This document shows, in pieces, positions 24,269 through 33,499 of a DNA stretch of 64,000 nucleotides. Every line of letters starts with the position of its first letter. The first letter of the stretch is position 1. The position numbers and the translations under genes are program-made. Origin of the DNA: Rhizophagus irregularis (Eukaryota; Glomeromycota; Glomeromycetes; Glomerales; Glomeraceae); the NCBI RefSeq assembly GCF_026210795.1, contig NC_089429.1:4154001-4218000 (forward strand), written 5' to 3'. The notes beneath the pieces are model-generated. The model ran no database searches and was not told the DNA's origin. It saw nothing but the letters and a program-made list of their open reading frames with translations.

Positions 24269-26245
24269 TAAGCTTCAGCTATTGAACCTAAAGACATGCT
24301 AGATAAAACACAGGCAAAATTTAAATTTGTCGTACTTGGTCTTTTAATTAAAATTTATTTAATCATTTATATTTACAATTGTTATAGTTGGAGTTACCAT
24401 TTGGACTTCAAAACCTCGGTAATACTGGTTATATGAATTCAACCTTACAATGTCTTCGAGTCATTCCAGAATTGCAGGAATCTCTTAATAGGTAAACATA
24501 ATTTACGTAAATAATGTACTGTAAATAATGAATGTAAATAATGTAACAATTTACTAAAAAATAATTGATAATCAACAATTATCCATATTTTTAATTTTTT
24601 TTTTCGGTACGATCAAATCATTATATTTTACATAGGTTTACAAGTGGATCTTCTGTTGCTGATAAACTTACAATATCTTTACGTGATCTTTATAATAATT
24701 TAAATCAAGCTACTGAAAGTGTTGTTCCATTACATTTTTTACAGGTAATCCGATGAACTATTATCTTTATTTTTTGAAGGAATTTTATTAATGTTTATAT
24801 ATAATATATTTATATTTATATTTAGTTATTTAGAAGTGTTTTCCCTCAATTTGCTCAAAATACTGCTGATGGTTTTATACAGCAAGATGCCGAAGAATGT
24901 TGGACTCAAATTATATCTATTCTAAAGCAAGCAAATATTCCTATACCAAGTCAACATTCTTCAGATGGTGAAAAAGTTTCATCTTCAACAGAGGAATCAT
25001 TTATTGATCATTATATGACAGGCGAATTTACTTCAACGTAAATATATTTTTTATTTTTAAAATAATTTATTATAATTAAATTCATATTATAAATAATTAA
25101 TTAATTTTTGTAGTCTTAAATGTCTTGAAGCCCCTGAAGAAGGAGAGATTGTTATAAAAGAAAATTTTACGAAATTAAACTGCCATATCTCAATATTAGT
25201 AAATTATGTGCAACATGGAATTATGATGGTACAGGATTTAAATCATCTATAATATGGTCTTTTTTATAAAAATCTTTAATTTATTCATATATTTATCTAG
25301 GGTTTAGATGAAAAGATCGAAAAAAATTCTCCTACATTAAGAAGAATGGCGATCTATGATAAAACTACACGTATAAGTCAGTTACCATCATATCTTACAG
25401 TACAATTTGTAAGATTTTTTTGGAAAAGTGATCGAAGGGTTAAAAGTAAAATTTTACATAAAGTAAAATTTCCTATGGAATTAGATGCTACAGACTTTTG
25501 TACTGACGAATTAAAAAATAAAATTTTACCTCTTAAAAATCGTTTACAAGAATTGGAAAAAGAAAGAAAAGGGTCAAAGGTATGATTATTATTATTATTA
25601 TATAGGATAAGATATAGTACGATTATTGAATATTTTTTAAAAAAAATAAAAAAACTCTTAATAATTTAGGAAAGTACACAATTTGCGGTCAATAATAACG
25701 TTCAAGATACAGTAACAGATTCAAAAAATAATGAAATAGTTGAAGAAATCAAAAAACTTATTGATCCCGAACTAAATAAAGATATTGGTGCTAACGTATC
25801 AGGATTATATGAACTTTGTGCAGTTCTTACTCATATTGGAAGATCAGCTGAATCTGGTTAGTTATAATAAATACTACTTCGCTTTTAATTTTAGCTATAT
25901 ATATTTTATTACTTTTTAATAAATTATAAATTTTAGGAAATTATATTGGATGGGTTCGTAAAGAAAATTCTGGTATGAAATAATATCATCTTTTGTAAAA
26001 AAAAATAAAATTGATAAATTTTAGTTTTTATATTTCAAAATTTTAAATTTTTTAAATATTATAGAGGATTGGATTCAATATGATCATTATGATGATGATA
26101 AAGTTAGTATTGTATCTCAAGAAGATATTCTAAAATTGGATGGAGGAGGTAGTATACAACGCTTTTATAAAAAATTTTTTTTTCTGATCAGACTTCAATT
26201 AATCAATTTTTTGTTATAGGTGATTGGCATATTGAATATATTTAA
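24269..26245 (+). pseudogene. USP14/Ubp6-like deubiquitinase with both catalytic residues replaced
   Basis: Exons 24388-24491, 24636-24744, 24826-25037, 25114-25228, 25301-25579, 25670-25856, 25937-25972, 26065-26148 and 26220-26245 all join in phase. They follow the USP14/Ubp6 order: LPFGLQNLGNTGYMNSTLQC, QQDAEECWTQI, PSYLTVQFVRFFWK, KVKFPMELDATDFCTDEL, VSGLYELCAVLTHIGRSAESG, NYIGWVRKE, DDDKVSIVSQEDILKL, GDWHIEYI. The enzyme normally trims ubiquitin at the proteasome. Here the box-1 Cys (LGNTCYMN) is Gly (24,427-24,429) and the SGHY His is Asn (25,939-25,941). The usual end after GDWH.AY is cut short next to LINE sequence. A block at about 24,269-24,345 (AIEPKDMLDKTQAKFK) may be the linker after a missing ubiquitin-like domain. 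It is either a pseudo-enzyme or a freshly dead copy; the splice phases are intact. Confidence 0.85.
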
Positions 26246-26577
26246 TTTTTTTTTTTTTTTTTTTAGATAGTGCTAGCATTATTAGTAATTTTGAAAAATT
26301 TAAATTTTATAATTTTACTTTAGTTACTAGACAAATTTTTAAAATTAGTAATAACAACATTATTTGGAAAATAATTATGGATATTATTAAAGAAAATAAT
26401 TTATCTGTTAATATATTTAAAGTTAATGCTCATACAGATGATTCTTTAAATAATTATGTCAACAATATTGTTTCTTTGGCACATAATGATCAAAATTTAG
26501 GAATTAATTTAAATTATAATAATTTTTATGATCTTCCTTGGATTCCTAAATGGAATGGCATAGTTATAGAAAAATCT
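26246..26577 (+). mobile_element. LINE, RNase H segment (left part of a split copy)
   Basis: After a T-run the frame reads ..LVTRQIFKI.., then NIFKVNAHTDDSLNNYVNNI, a degenerate RNase H motif (K-x-H...D-x-x-N) as found after the reverse transcriptase of APE-type LINEs. It ends WIPKWNGIVIEKSL at the target TTAA of the inserted transposon. The reading continues at 31,191 with RKLITLTTNTKNLERFLNL, so the two LINE parts are one copy, 5'-truncated at about 26,250 directly behind the USP-like gene. Confidence 0.75.
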
Positions 26578-26581
26578 TTAA

Positions 26582-26609
26582 TTCGTGATCCATGTAACAA
26601 TCGGAGAAA
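26582..26609 (+). repeat. Left terminal inverted repeat of TTAA transposon
   Basis: 28 bp starting TTCGTGATCCATG, preceded by TTAA. It differs from the right copy at one position (A versus G at the 11th base). The next few inner bases (CATTAA versus TATTAG) are also similar. Confidence 0.93.
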
Positions 26610-26704
26610 ATCATTAACGTTAAATATATCATTTTATATATGAAATAAAAAAACGAAAGAATCTCGCTTGCCATACCCACCTGTACTATCAAACACCGTT
26701 CTAA

Positions 26705-29700
26705 ATGAGTAACTATAAAGACTATGATGTTTCCTTAATTTCAGTGGGAGTTATTAATACAGAATTACATTTTGGACCCTTTTCATGCTATTGGTGGGTA
26801 ACTTGTAATAAGGAAACGGAGCTTCTAGTTCCAATTCGTTTGCATATGAAGACAATGACCTTTTTAAAGGGGTATAATTTTGTTATAACAGTTGTAAAGG
26901 GTAATAGAGAACATTCTGAATGGCCGGGATATCTTTGTGACTGTGGGGAATTTTATACTGACGAACCAAGTATTTCTAGTACGAACGCAATATCTACCGT
27001 TTATCAGAAAATGTTCCGCAATAAAACCAAATTTTCTGGTCCCTTAATAATGGGATTTGATAAACCAACTATTTATGAAAAACTACTGGAAGAAGTTCCA
27101 TTTCGTCCATATTTTGTTAACCTTGAGTTAGTACATGTTTTTGTGTTTGGAATTGCAAAATCCAAGAATAGTCAATGGGGATATGCCGGAGTTGGGTTTA
27201 AGTCAAGTTTTTTATTTCAATTAGAAAAACAGCGTTGTTTATTTCTTCAAGAATTTGAAGATGATACATGCAAAGTAACTATAATGCAAAAAACACAAAT
27301 TAAAAAAATATATTATGAAAGTACGCCTGACTTAGTATGGGAGAAAGTTTTTAGCGAACAAGTAAAATCCGCAAAGTTGATCGAATTGATGAAACTTACT
27401 GGAAGAACACTATATGGAATTGAAAATAATTTGTCACAAGAATTAATTCATGCTGCACCTTCTTGTTCATTAAATGAATGGGATGATGATATTCTTATAG
27501 AAAAAATTTTTTCTTATTATCTTAAGAGACGAACTAGTAATCATGTGGATTTGCATAATTTTTTAGACGAATGGCGGCAACAGGGAACGATAATTGAATT
27601 ACATAGCAATTTAAAGCAGTTATATCCTATTGACCATCAACTAAGTGAACGTGAATTAAATGCATGGAGAATGATTCTTCGCAACATAGGATGTCATAAT
27701 ATAACTCCATTTTTAAAACAGGAATCAAAGGTAAAAATAAAGAAAATACGATTTCTAAATAAAAAAATTTTCTAATTGAATAATTTATTATTGTAGTATG
27801 AATTTTGGACTAGATCCCCACATTCTAATATTGAACAAAATGCATTGAAGCAATTACATGAACTTGGGTTTTTATTAAAACGACCAATGGATTCTGAAAA
27901 TTTTTGGAGTTGTTTTCAAAAAAGTTTAACAGTTAATAAAAAGGGGATCAATGGAAAACAAAGAATACTATCGATAATAGCAGATGATTTCAAATATGAT
28001 GAATTGCACAAACAATTATCGGTAATTATTAGTGATAATAATAAATATTGATTTTTAAAATTATTACTAAATTATTTTCATATCAGGTTTCAAATGATTT
28101 GATATCAAGAGCACGCAAGCATTGTCGCCTATACGGACCTGGCAATTCTTCAATGAAAAAACCTTCTTTTACACGTGAAAGACTACCTATTGAAAAAATA
28201 CAGGAATTTGAAAACTTTATTAGTGATAAGGCGCATGTGATTATGAGCTCATATAAAACAGATAGTAAAACTGGTGCGCCAGTTAAATACCTCCGTGATA
28301 CAAAACAAACACTTTGGGAAAAATTTCATGCTGAATTTCCTGATGGAATTCGTCGCACAACCTTTATGACTAAGTTACAAGGAAATGAATATGTATATAA
28401 AGAAGATTTAGGCGGCCTATGTTCAACCTGTAGCAGATATGGATACGAAATATTTGATGATATAAGAAAACTTATTGAAAGTAAGATTTCAGATATTTTA
28501 ATAAAGGTGAGTCTTACCTAACAAAATCATTTCTGTATATATTTATATTAACACCAAATTATTTTATCATTTCAGAAACAACTTCTTAATGATTTGGAAA
28601 AACTACAACGATTTTTAAAGCGAGACTATGAAAAAAATCTAGATATCAGTGATAAAGGGACAACAAAGCACAATTCATGTATTAGTTATTGTTTGCTATG
28701 GGCATTTGGAGTTTGTACAGAGCAACATACACATGCATCAGAAGAATGTGCAAAATTATTTACCCTTTTTAAACATCTTAAAAATCAACTTTCTATGGAC
28801 TTGCATGAAGATCTTGATGAGTATCAGAATCATCTATTGTACTTTCTTGCTCATCAAGCCCGTAAGGTTTATTTGAACGCCCAATTTAATGCTAATTTAC
28901 TTGAATTAGATGAAAATGGTGCTGTATTAGTGGTTGATTATAAAATGAAAATACTTCCCAAAAGTTCTAGAGAAACAAAAGCAGAATTTTTTGGAAAAAA
29001 AGGTTGGACCTTACATTCAATTCTTATGTATACCAAAAAACTAGGTTCTCAAAAGCTTGATATCCATGCTTACGATCATTGGTCAATGGATGCACGTCAG
29101 GACTCATGGTTTACAGCTTCATCACTTCACGCTGTGATTGAATCATTGGAGAATAAACCAAAATGGATCATAATTATTTCGGATAATGGTCCACACTACC
29201 ACAATGCTAATCTAATGATGATATTAGGACATTGGTTAGATTGGTATCAAATAAATGTAAAGAAGTGGGTATTTTTGGAGGCGGGGGAAGCAAAAACAAC
29301 TATTGACAGTCATCATGCTCAGGTATTAAGAAAAAAATTTCTGCTTGTATTATGAGCCTCTAATAATTTTTTCAAATTTTCGATAGATTACCCATGCTAT
29401 TAAGCGTCAAGTACGTCTTGGATTAGATATAATGGAAGGTGTTGACATTGAGACTGCAATTAGAGAAATTCAAGGAACATCTGTTGCACATTTAGAACCA
29501 AATCGGACAAGAGGTAAATTTAAAACCAAGAAAAAAATAAAAAAATCTAATATTGACCTACGACCTACTTCATTTGTTTAGACCAAAATAAAAAAGCAAA
29601 AAATACACTTCCCGGTAATTCTAATTTATTTGAATGGACCTGGCCAGGAGATGGACCAATGGAAGGATATATTCTTGGTCGAGAAGTTCCAAATATTGGG

Positions 29701-30714
29701 GAGTGGACACAATTTTCACCGGCACGGATAGCTAATTTGCAAAAAAACAAAATCGAGATTCCAAAGCCTACAGTATCAGCTCATACAGTTCCAAAAAGTC
29801 AATGGATTGTTTCTATGCCAAATACATCAGGTAAATTTTTCGTCTCCCGTCATTATTTTTCGTCTCCCATCATTATTTTTCATTATTTTTCGTCTCCCAT
29901 CATTATTTTTCATTATTTTTCGTATCCCATCATTATTTTTCGTCTCCCATACATCTTGTGGAAATAGACTACAGCCACAAGAAGTAAGAGTTCACGAATG
30001 GATCCAAAATAAATTATACCCTCAGTTCATTTTATATTTATCTAATCACCACTTTCTTTCAATTTAGGTATTGATCCCAAAAGATTGACGAAAGAACAAT
30101 TATCATTAGAATTGACAAAACGAAAAATAAATGTTGTCAAAACTGCTAAAAGAGATGAGTTGATTAGAGAATTAGAACTTGCCATAACCAACAATATAGA
30201 AATAATACAAGGTAAAGAAAATGTTTATAAGAAATTCAAAAAAAAGGCGTCTGACCTTATTTTTTTATTTTATTCAAAGATACTTCTGATGCCTCTGAAG
30301 AAAAAGGTGCTTCTGAAGAAAAAGAAAATACAAATATTATATGGTAAATAAATTTGTTTTAAAAGTATGCAATAATATATAAGAAACTCACATTTCAGTA
30401 GTAATTCCTTCCAAGATTTTCCCTTAGAGTCTGGATGGGCGCTAAAAAGCAAGCAAAAATATGGCAAGAGAGGGAGTGGAAAGCGTCTATCTAAAAGGGT
30501 ATGGAAAATTTTAGAGGAATATTTTTTAGAAGGTGATGTTGATAAAAGTAAAAGATATACCGCCGCAACTATGTTAGAAAGTCTAAAGAAAAAAGTTGAA
30601 GGAGGAGAATTGGGGGACGATGAGATTCCAAAATTACAAACTGTTCAAAGTTGGATTTCCCGTTATTCAGCACAGCACCGTCAAAAAATGGCAGAAATAC
30701 CTCTCAATAAATAA
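26705..30714 (+). CDS. DDE + SAP transposase of the TTAA element, 1105 aa
   Basis: Nine exons: 26705-27730, 27797-28021, 28087-28506, 28576-29322, 29387-29513, 29582-29830, 30068-30211, 30280-30343 and 30399-30714. All introns are short GT-AG, every phase matches and there is no internal stop. The N-terminal 340 residues are unrecognised. At about 678 VLVVDYKMKILP gives a first Asp, at about 760 IIISDNGPHYHN a second Asp, and at about 792 FLEAGEAKTTID a Glu, the order of a DDE catalytic triad. Residues about 933-970 (RLTKEQLSLELTKRKINVVK...) form a SAP DNA-binding motif. A C-terminal module (GWALKSKQKYGKRG...TVQSWISRYSAQ) may be another DNA-binding unit. Related proteins are abundant in arbuscular mycorrhizal fungi. 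Its position, alone between TIRs, makes it the transposase. Role from context; chemistry inferred. Confidence 0.88.
29831..29960. repeat. Short tandem repeat inside an intron
   Basis: In the 29,831-30,067 intron of the DDE+SAP gene, TTTTTCGTCTCCCATCATTA-type units of 19-34 bases recur about five times with CATTATTTTT spacers. The intron is about 237 bases, far longer than its siblings, because of this array. Confidence 0.7.
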
Positions 30715-30888
30715 ATAGTTTAGCAAATATAACGTGAAATAACGTGAAATAATGAAATAAAAATAGTTTTATAATAAATATATATAAAAATGGCAGAAAT
30801 GTCTGTCAATAAATAAATAATTTTGGCAAATATAACGTGGAATAACGTGAAATAACGAAATAAAAATAGCTTTATAATAAATATATAA
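30686..30888. repeat. About 100 bp tandem duplication over the stop codon
   Basis: Bases about 30,686-30,787 and 30,789-30,888 are two direct copies (AAATGGCAGAAAT..CTCAATAAATAAATA...GCAAATATAACGTG...). The first contains the last codons and TAA of the DDE+SAP gene, so the second is an untranslated copy of the gene's end. Confidence 0.7.
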
Positions 30889-31158
30889 AGAAAATTTTGA
30901 AAAAAACACGAAACCGAAATTCTACATTGTTGAAAATGAAGGCTCAAAATAGCCCAGAATCCGCCTTCCTCTCAAAGTAAAGTTGCGAAAAATTATCAGA
31001 AAAAAATAATCTTTGATATAGTGTGAAAATATGGGTTATGATTACCATAATTAACTAGTAAAATTGTTATGTGATCATGTGTCAAACGATTTTTTTAATA
31101 ATATAAAAAATGCAATTTTATTGATCGACTAATGATCTACATAAAATTCCCTAATAAA

Positions 31159-31186
31159 TTTCTCCGATTGTTACACGGATCACGAA
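31159..31186 (-). repeat. Right terminal inverted repeat of TTAA transposon
   Basis: 28 bp ending GGATCACGAA, followed by TTAA at 31,187-31,190. It is the reverse complement of the left end with one mismatch. Confidence 0.93.
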
Positions 31187-31190
31187 TTAA

Positions 31191-32260
31191 GAAAGTTAAT
31201 TACATTAACAACCAATACGAAAAATTTGGAAAGGTTTTTAAATTTAAATAGAAATGATAAGTATAGAAAATGTAAAATAGATTGGTCAATTTTTTTTAAT
31301 AATTTTTTGGGAGAAAAACAAAAATTATACACTGATTTCAAAGAATCAAAAATTAGAAGACGCAAAATTCAGTTGATGATTGAAGAACTTCCTTGCATTG
31401 AACAAATTAAAAGAACTTTATTTTCATTATATAAAGAAAGGTTTTGTCCTATGTGTGAAGAGGATGAAGAAGATTTCAATCATATCTGGTTTTGTGAAGA
31501 AAGATGAGAGGATATGGATGATTTAATTTCAGGAGTACAAAATTGGCTTCTTTTAGAAATTAATAAAATTTTAGATCCTATTAATCATATTACTCTTGAA
31601 CATATTAAAAATCTCAATGATATTTGGAAACTTGAAGTATCAGAGGATCACATAACTTTCATAGATTTAATTAAAGGTTTCTTTCCTTATTCGTTAATTA
31701 ATTTTTTTAAACAATTATTATCTACGAAATCAAAAGTTGAAATTTTGTCATATAATTTTAGGAATGAAATTTTGGAAGGACCCCGGATATCTCCAAAACA
31801 GGTCATAAGTCACACTTTCGGCAGATTGGCCCATTTTTCAGGGGCTCAAAAAATCGTTTTTTGTAAATATCTTGGCATCCAGTGGTCCAATTTTGATGAA
31901 CTTTTTTTTAAATTGTAGAGCTAAATGAGGGCTACAAAATAAAAAATAGTTCATTAAAATTGAATTACTGGATGCTGAGATATTTACAAAAAACGATTTT
32001 TTGAGTTTCAGCAAAAAGGGGTGTTTTTGGCCAAAAGTCCATTATGACCTTTATATTAGATATCCGGGGTCCTATTTTGGATAAATCTATGATTTTTTGG
32101 AAAGTGAGGTGTAATAAACTTAATGAAATTGATAGAGGTTTGGGAATTGATAAAAATGTTAAAAAACAACATTTTGGTAAAGAGCAGTTTATTGACAAAA
32201 CACGTAAATCAAAAAATAAGAAATACTTTAATCTACAAAGTCTTCAAAGTCATAATTATT
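31191..32260 (+). mobile_element. LINE, C-terminal segment (right part of the split copy)
   Basis: The frame resumes behind TTAA with RKLITLTTNTKNLERFLNLNR, then a basic region, QLMIEELPCIEQIKR and RFCPMCEEDEEDFNHIWFC. The last is the CCHC-type zinc knuckle found downstream of RNase H in fungal LINEs of this type. One TGA at 31,505 breaks the frame. A MITE (31,777-32,073) splits NEIL|DKSMIFWKVRC; beyond it the tail KLNEIDRGLGIDKN... continues to about 32,230. No clear poly-A tail was seen; sequence after about 32,260 is unrelated. Confidence 0.75.
31769..32081. mobile_element. hAT-type MITE, 297 bp, 8 bp TSD
   Basis: The element is 31,777-32,073 with TIRs AGGACCCCGGATATC / GATATCCGGGGTCCT, flanked by ATTTTGGA at 31,769-31,776 and 32,074-32,081. 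Longer imperfect inverted homology runs inward (GTTTTTTGTAAATATCTTGGCATCCAGT against its complement). The 8 bp duplication suggests a hAT-type mobiliser. Removing it with one duplication restores the LINE reading. Its ends differ from those of the MITE at 14,396, so it is a second family. Confidence 0.9.
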
Positions 32261-32460
32261 TTGGGGGTACACAGGTCGAACAGATGTCATTGTCGCAAAA
32301 TTTGCCTGGAATTTTTCTGGCAAATTGAGAATTATCCCGGTAAATTAGGGTAAATTGTGTTACAATTTTGGGATAATGGAGGTCTTACAATTTGGCAAAT
32401 TTTGTCAAAATGGCGGAATTCCTACAGAATTCCTAATTCAAATGTTGAGAAATTTTTCAG
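32261..32460. other. Transition region
   Basis: Sequence between the LINE tail and the minisatellite, with several GGTAAATT / GGCAAATT words that foreshadow the array. No gene seen. Confidence 0.35.
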
Positions 32461-32469
32461 TAAACTATC

Positions 32470-33230
32470 ATTAAATTGTGGGAAATTTTAGGCAAATCTT
32501 TAGTAATGATATGCAAACGAAGTGCAAATTGTGGTGAATTTTGTTAAATTTTTAGTAATTTTATGCAAACGTAATGCAAATTGTGGTAAATTTAGTTAAA
32601 TTTTTAGTAATGTTATGTAAACGAAGTGCAAATTGTGGTGAATTTAGTTAAATTTTTAGTAATTTTATGCAAACGTAATGCAAATTGTGGTGAATTTAGT
32701 TAAATTTTTAGTAATGTTATGTAAACGAAGTGCAAATTGTGGTGAATTTAGTTAAATTTTTAGTAATTTTATGCAAACGTAATGCAAATTGTGGTAAATT
32801 TAGTTAAATTTTTAGTAATGTTATGTAAACATAATGCAAATTGTGGTGAATTTAGTTAAATTTTTAGTAATTTTATGCAAACGAAGTGCAAATTGTGGTG
32901 AATTTAGTTAAATTTTTAGTAATGTTATGTAAATGTAATGCAAATTGTGGTGAATTTTGTTAAATTTTTAGTAATTTTATGCAAACGTAATGCAAATTGT
33001 GGTGAATTTAGGTAATGCTATGCAAACGAAGTGCAAATTGTGGTGAATTTTAGGCAAATTTTTAGTAATTTTATGCAAACGTAATGCAAATTGTGATGAA
33101 TTTAGTCAAATTTTTAGTAATTTTATGCAAACGAAGTGCAAATTGTGGTGAATTTAGTTAAATTTTTAGTAATGTTATGCAAACGTAATGCAAATTGTGC
33201 TGAATTTAGGTAAATTTTTAGTAATGATGC
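32470..33230. repeat. Minisatellite, about 53 bp unit, about 14 copies
   Basis: The unit reads roughly GCAAATTGTGGTGAATTTAG TTAAATTTTTAGTAATTTTATGCAAACGTAAT. Neighbouring copies alternate between CGTAATGC and CGAAGTGC, and between TAATTTTATG and TAATGTTATG, so the array looks built from two alternating variants. It is a direct tandem array without unique spacers. Confidence 0.85.
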
Positions 33231-33499
33231 CAAATTTACCAAATTTGAAATAAAAATTGTCAAAAATATTACATATATTTTGATATTTATTATATAATCC
33301 ATTAATATCCCTACATATTCTTCCTACACCCTTACTGTTCTTTTTCTTTTTCTTTTGAGGTTCTCTTAGGAACATTATCATGAATATACTTTTCGTCAAA
33401 ATGACAAAATACTAATTAAATTTATTTTGACAGACGTAATGTATTTTGACAGACGTAATTAATTCATAGTAATTTTATAATAAATAGTGAATTGGTCCG

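Larger units (their letters stand above)
26578..31190 (+). mobile_element. Complete DNA transposon, TTAA target, 28 bp TIRs
   Basis: The element spans 26,582-31,186 (4605 bp). The TIRs (26,582-26,609 and 31,159-31,186) start TTCGTGATCC and match at 27 of 28 bases. Both ends abut TTAA (26,578-26,581 and 31,187-31,190), the target duplication. It carries one 9-exon gene (26,705-30,714) that is open throughout. It sits in a LINE frame which is restored exactly when the element and one TTAA are removed. TTAA targets are known for piggyBac, Kolobok and Sola3; the encoded protein is not one I can place in any of these. High TIR identity and an intact gene point to a young, possibly still mobile element. 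Confidence 0.92.

Noticed and set aside
30686-30888. Possible pair of short LTRs or a solo element
   Set aside because: Two adjacent tandem copies of about 100 bases, with no spaced direct repeats and no retroelement protein between them.
32470-33230. CRISPR-like array
   Set aside because: Units are contiguous direct repeats without unique spacers, in a eukaryotic context.
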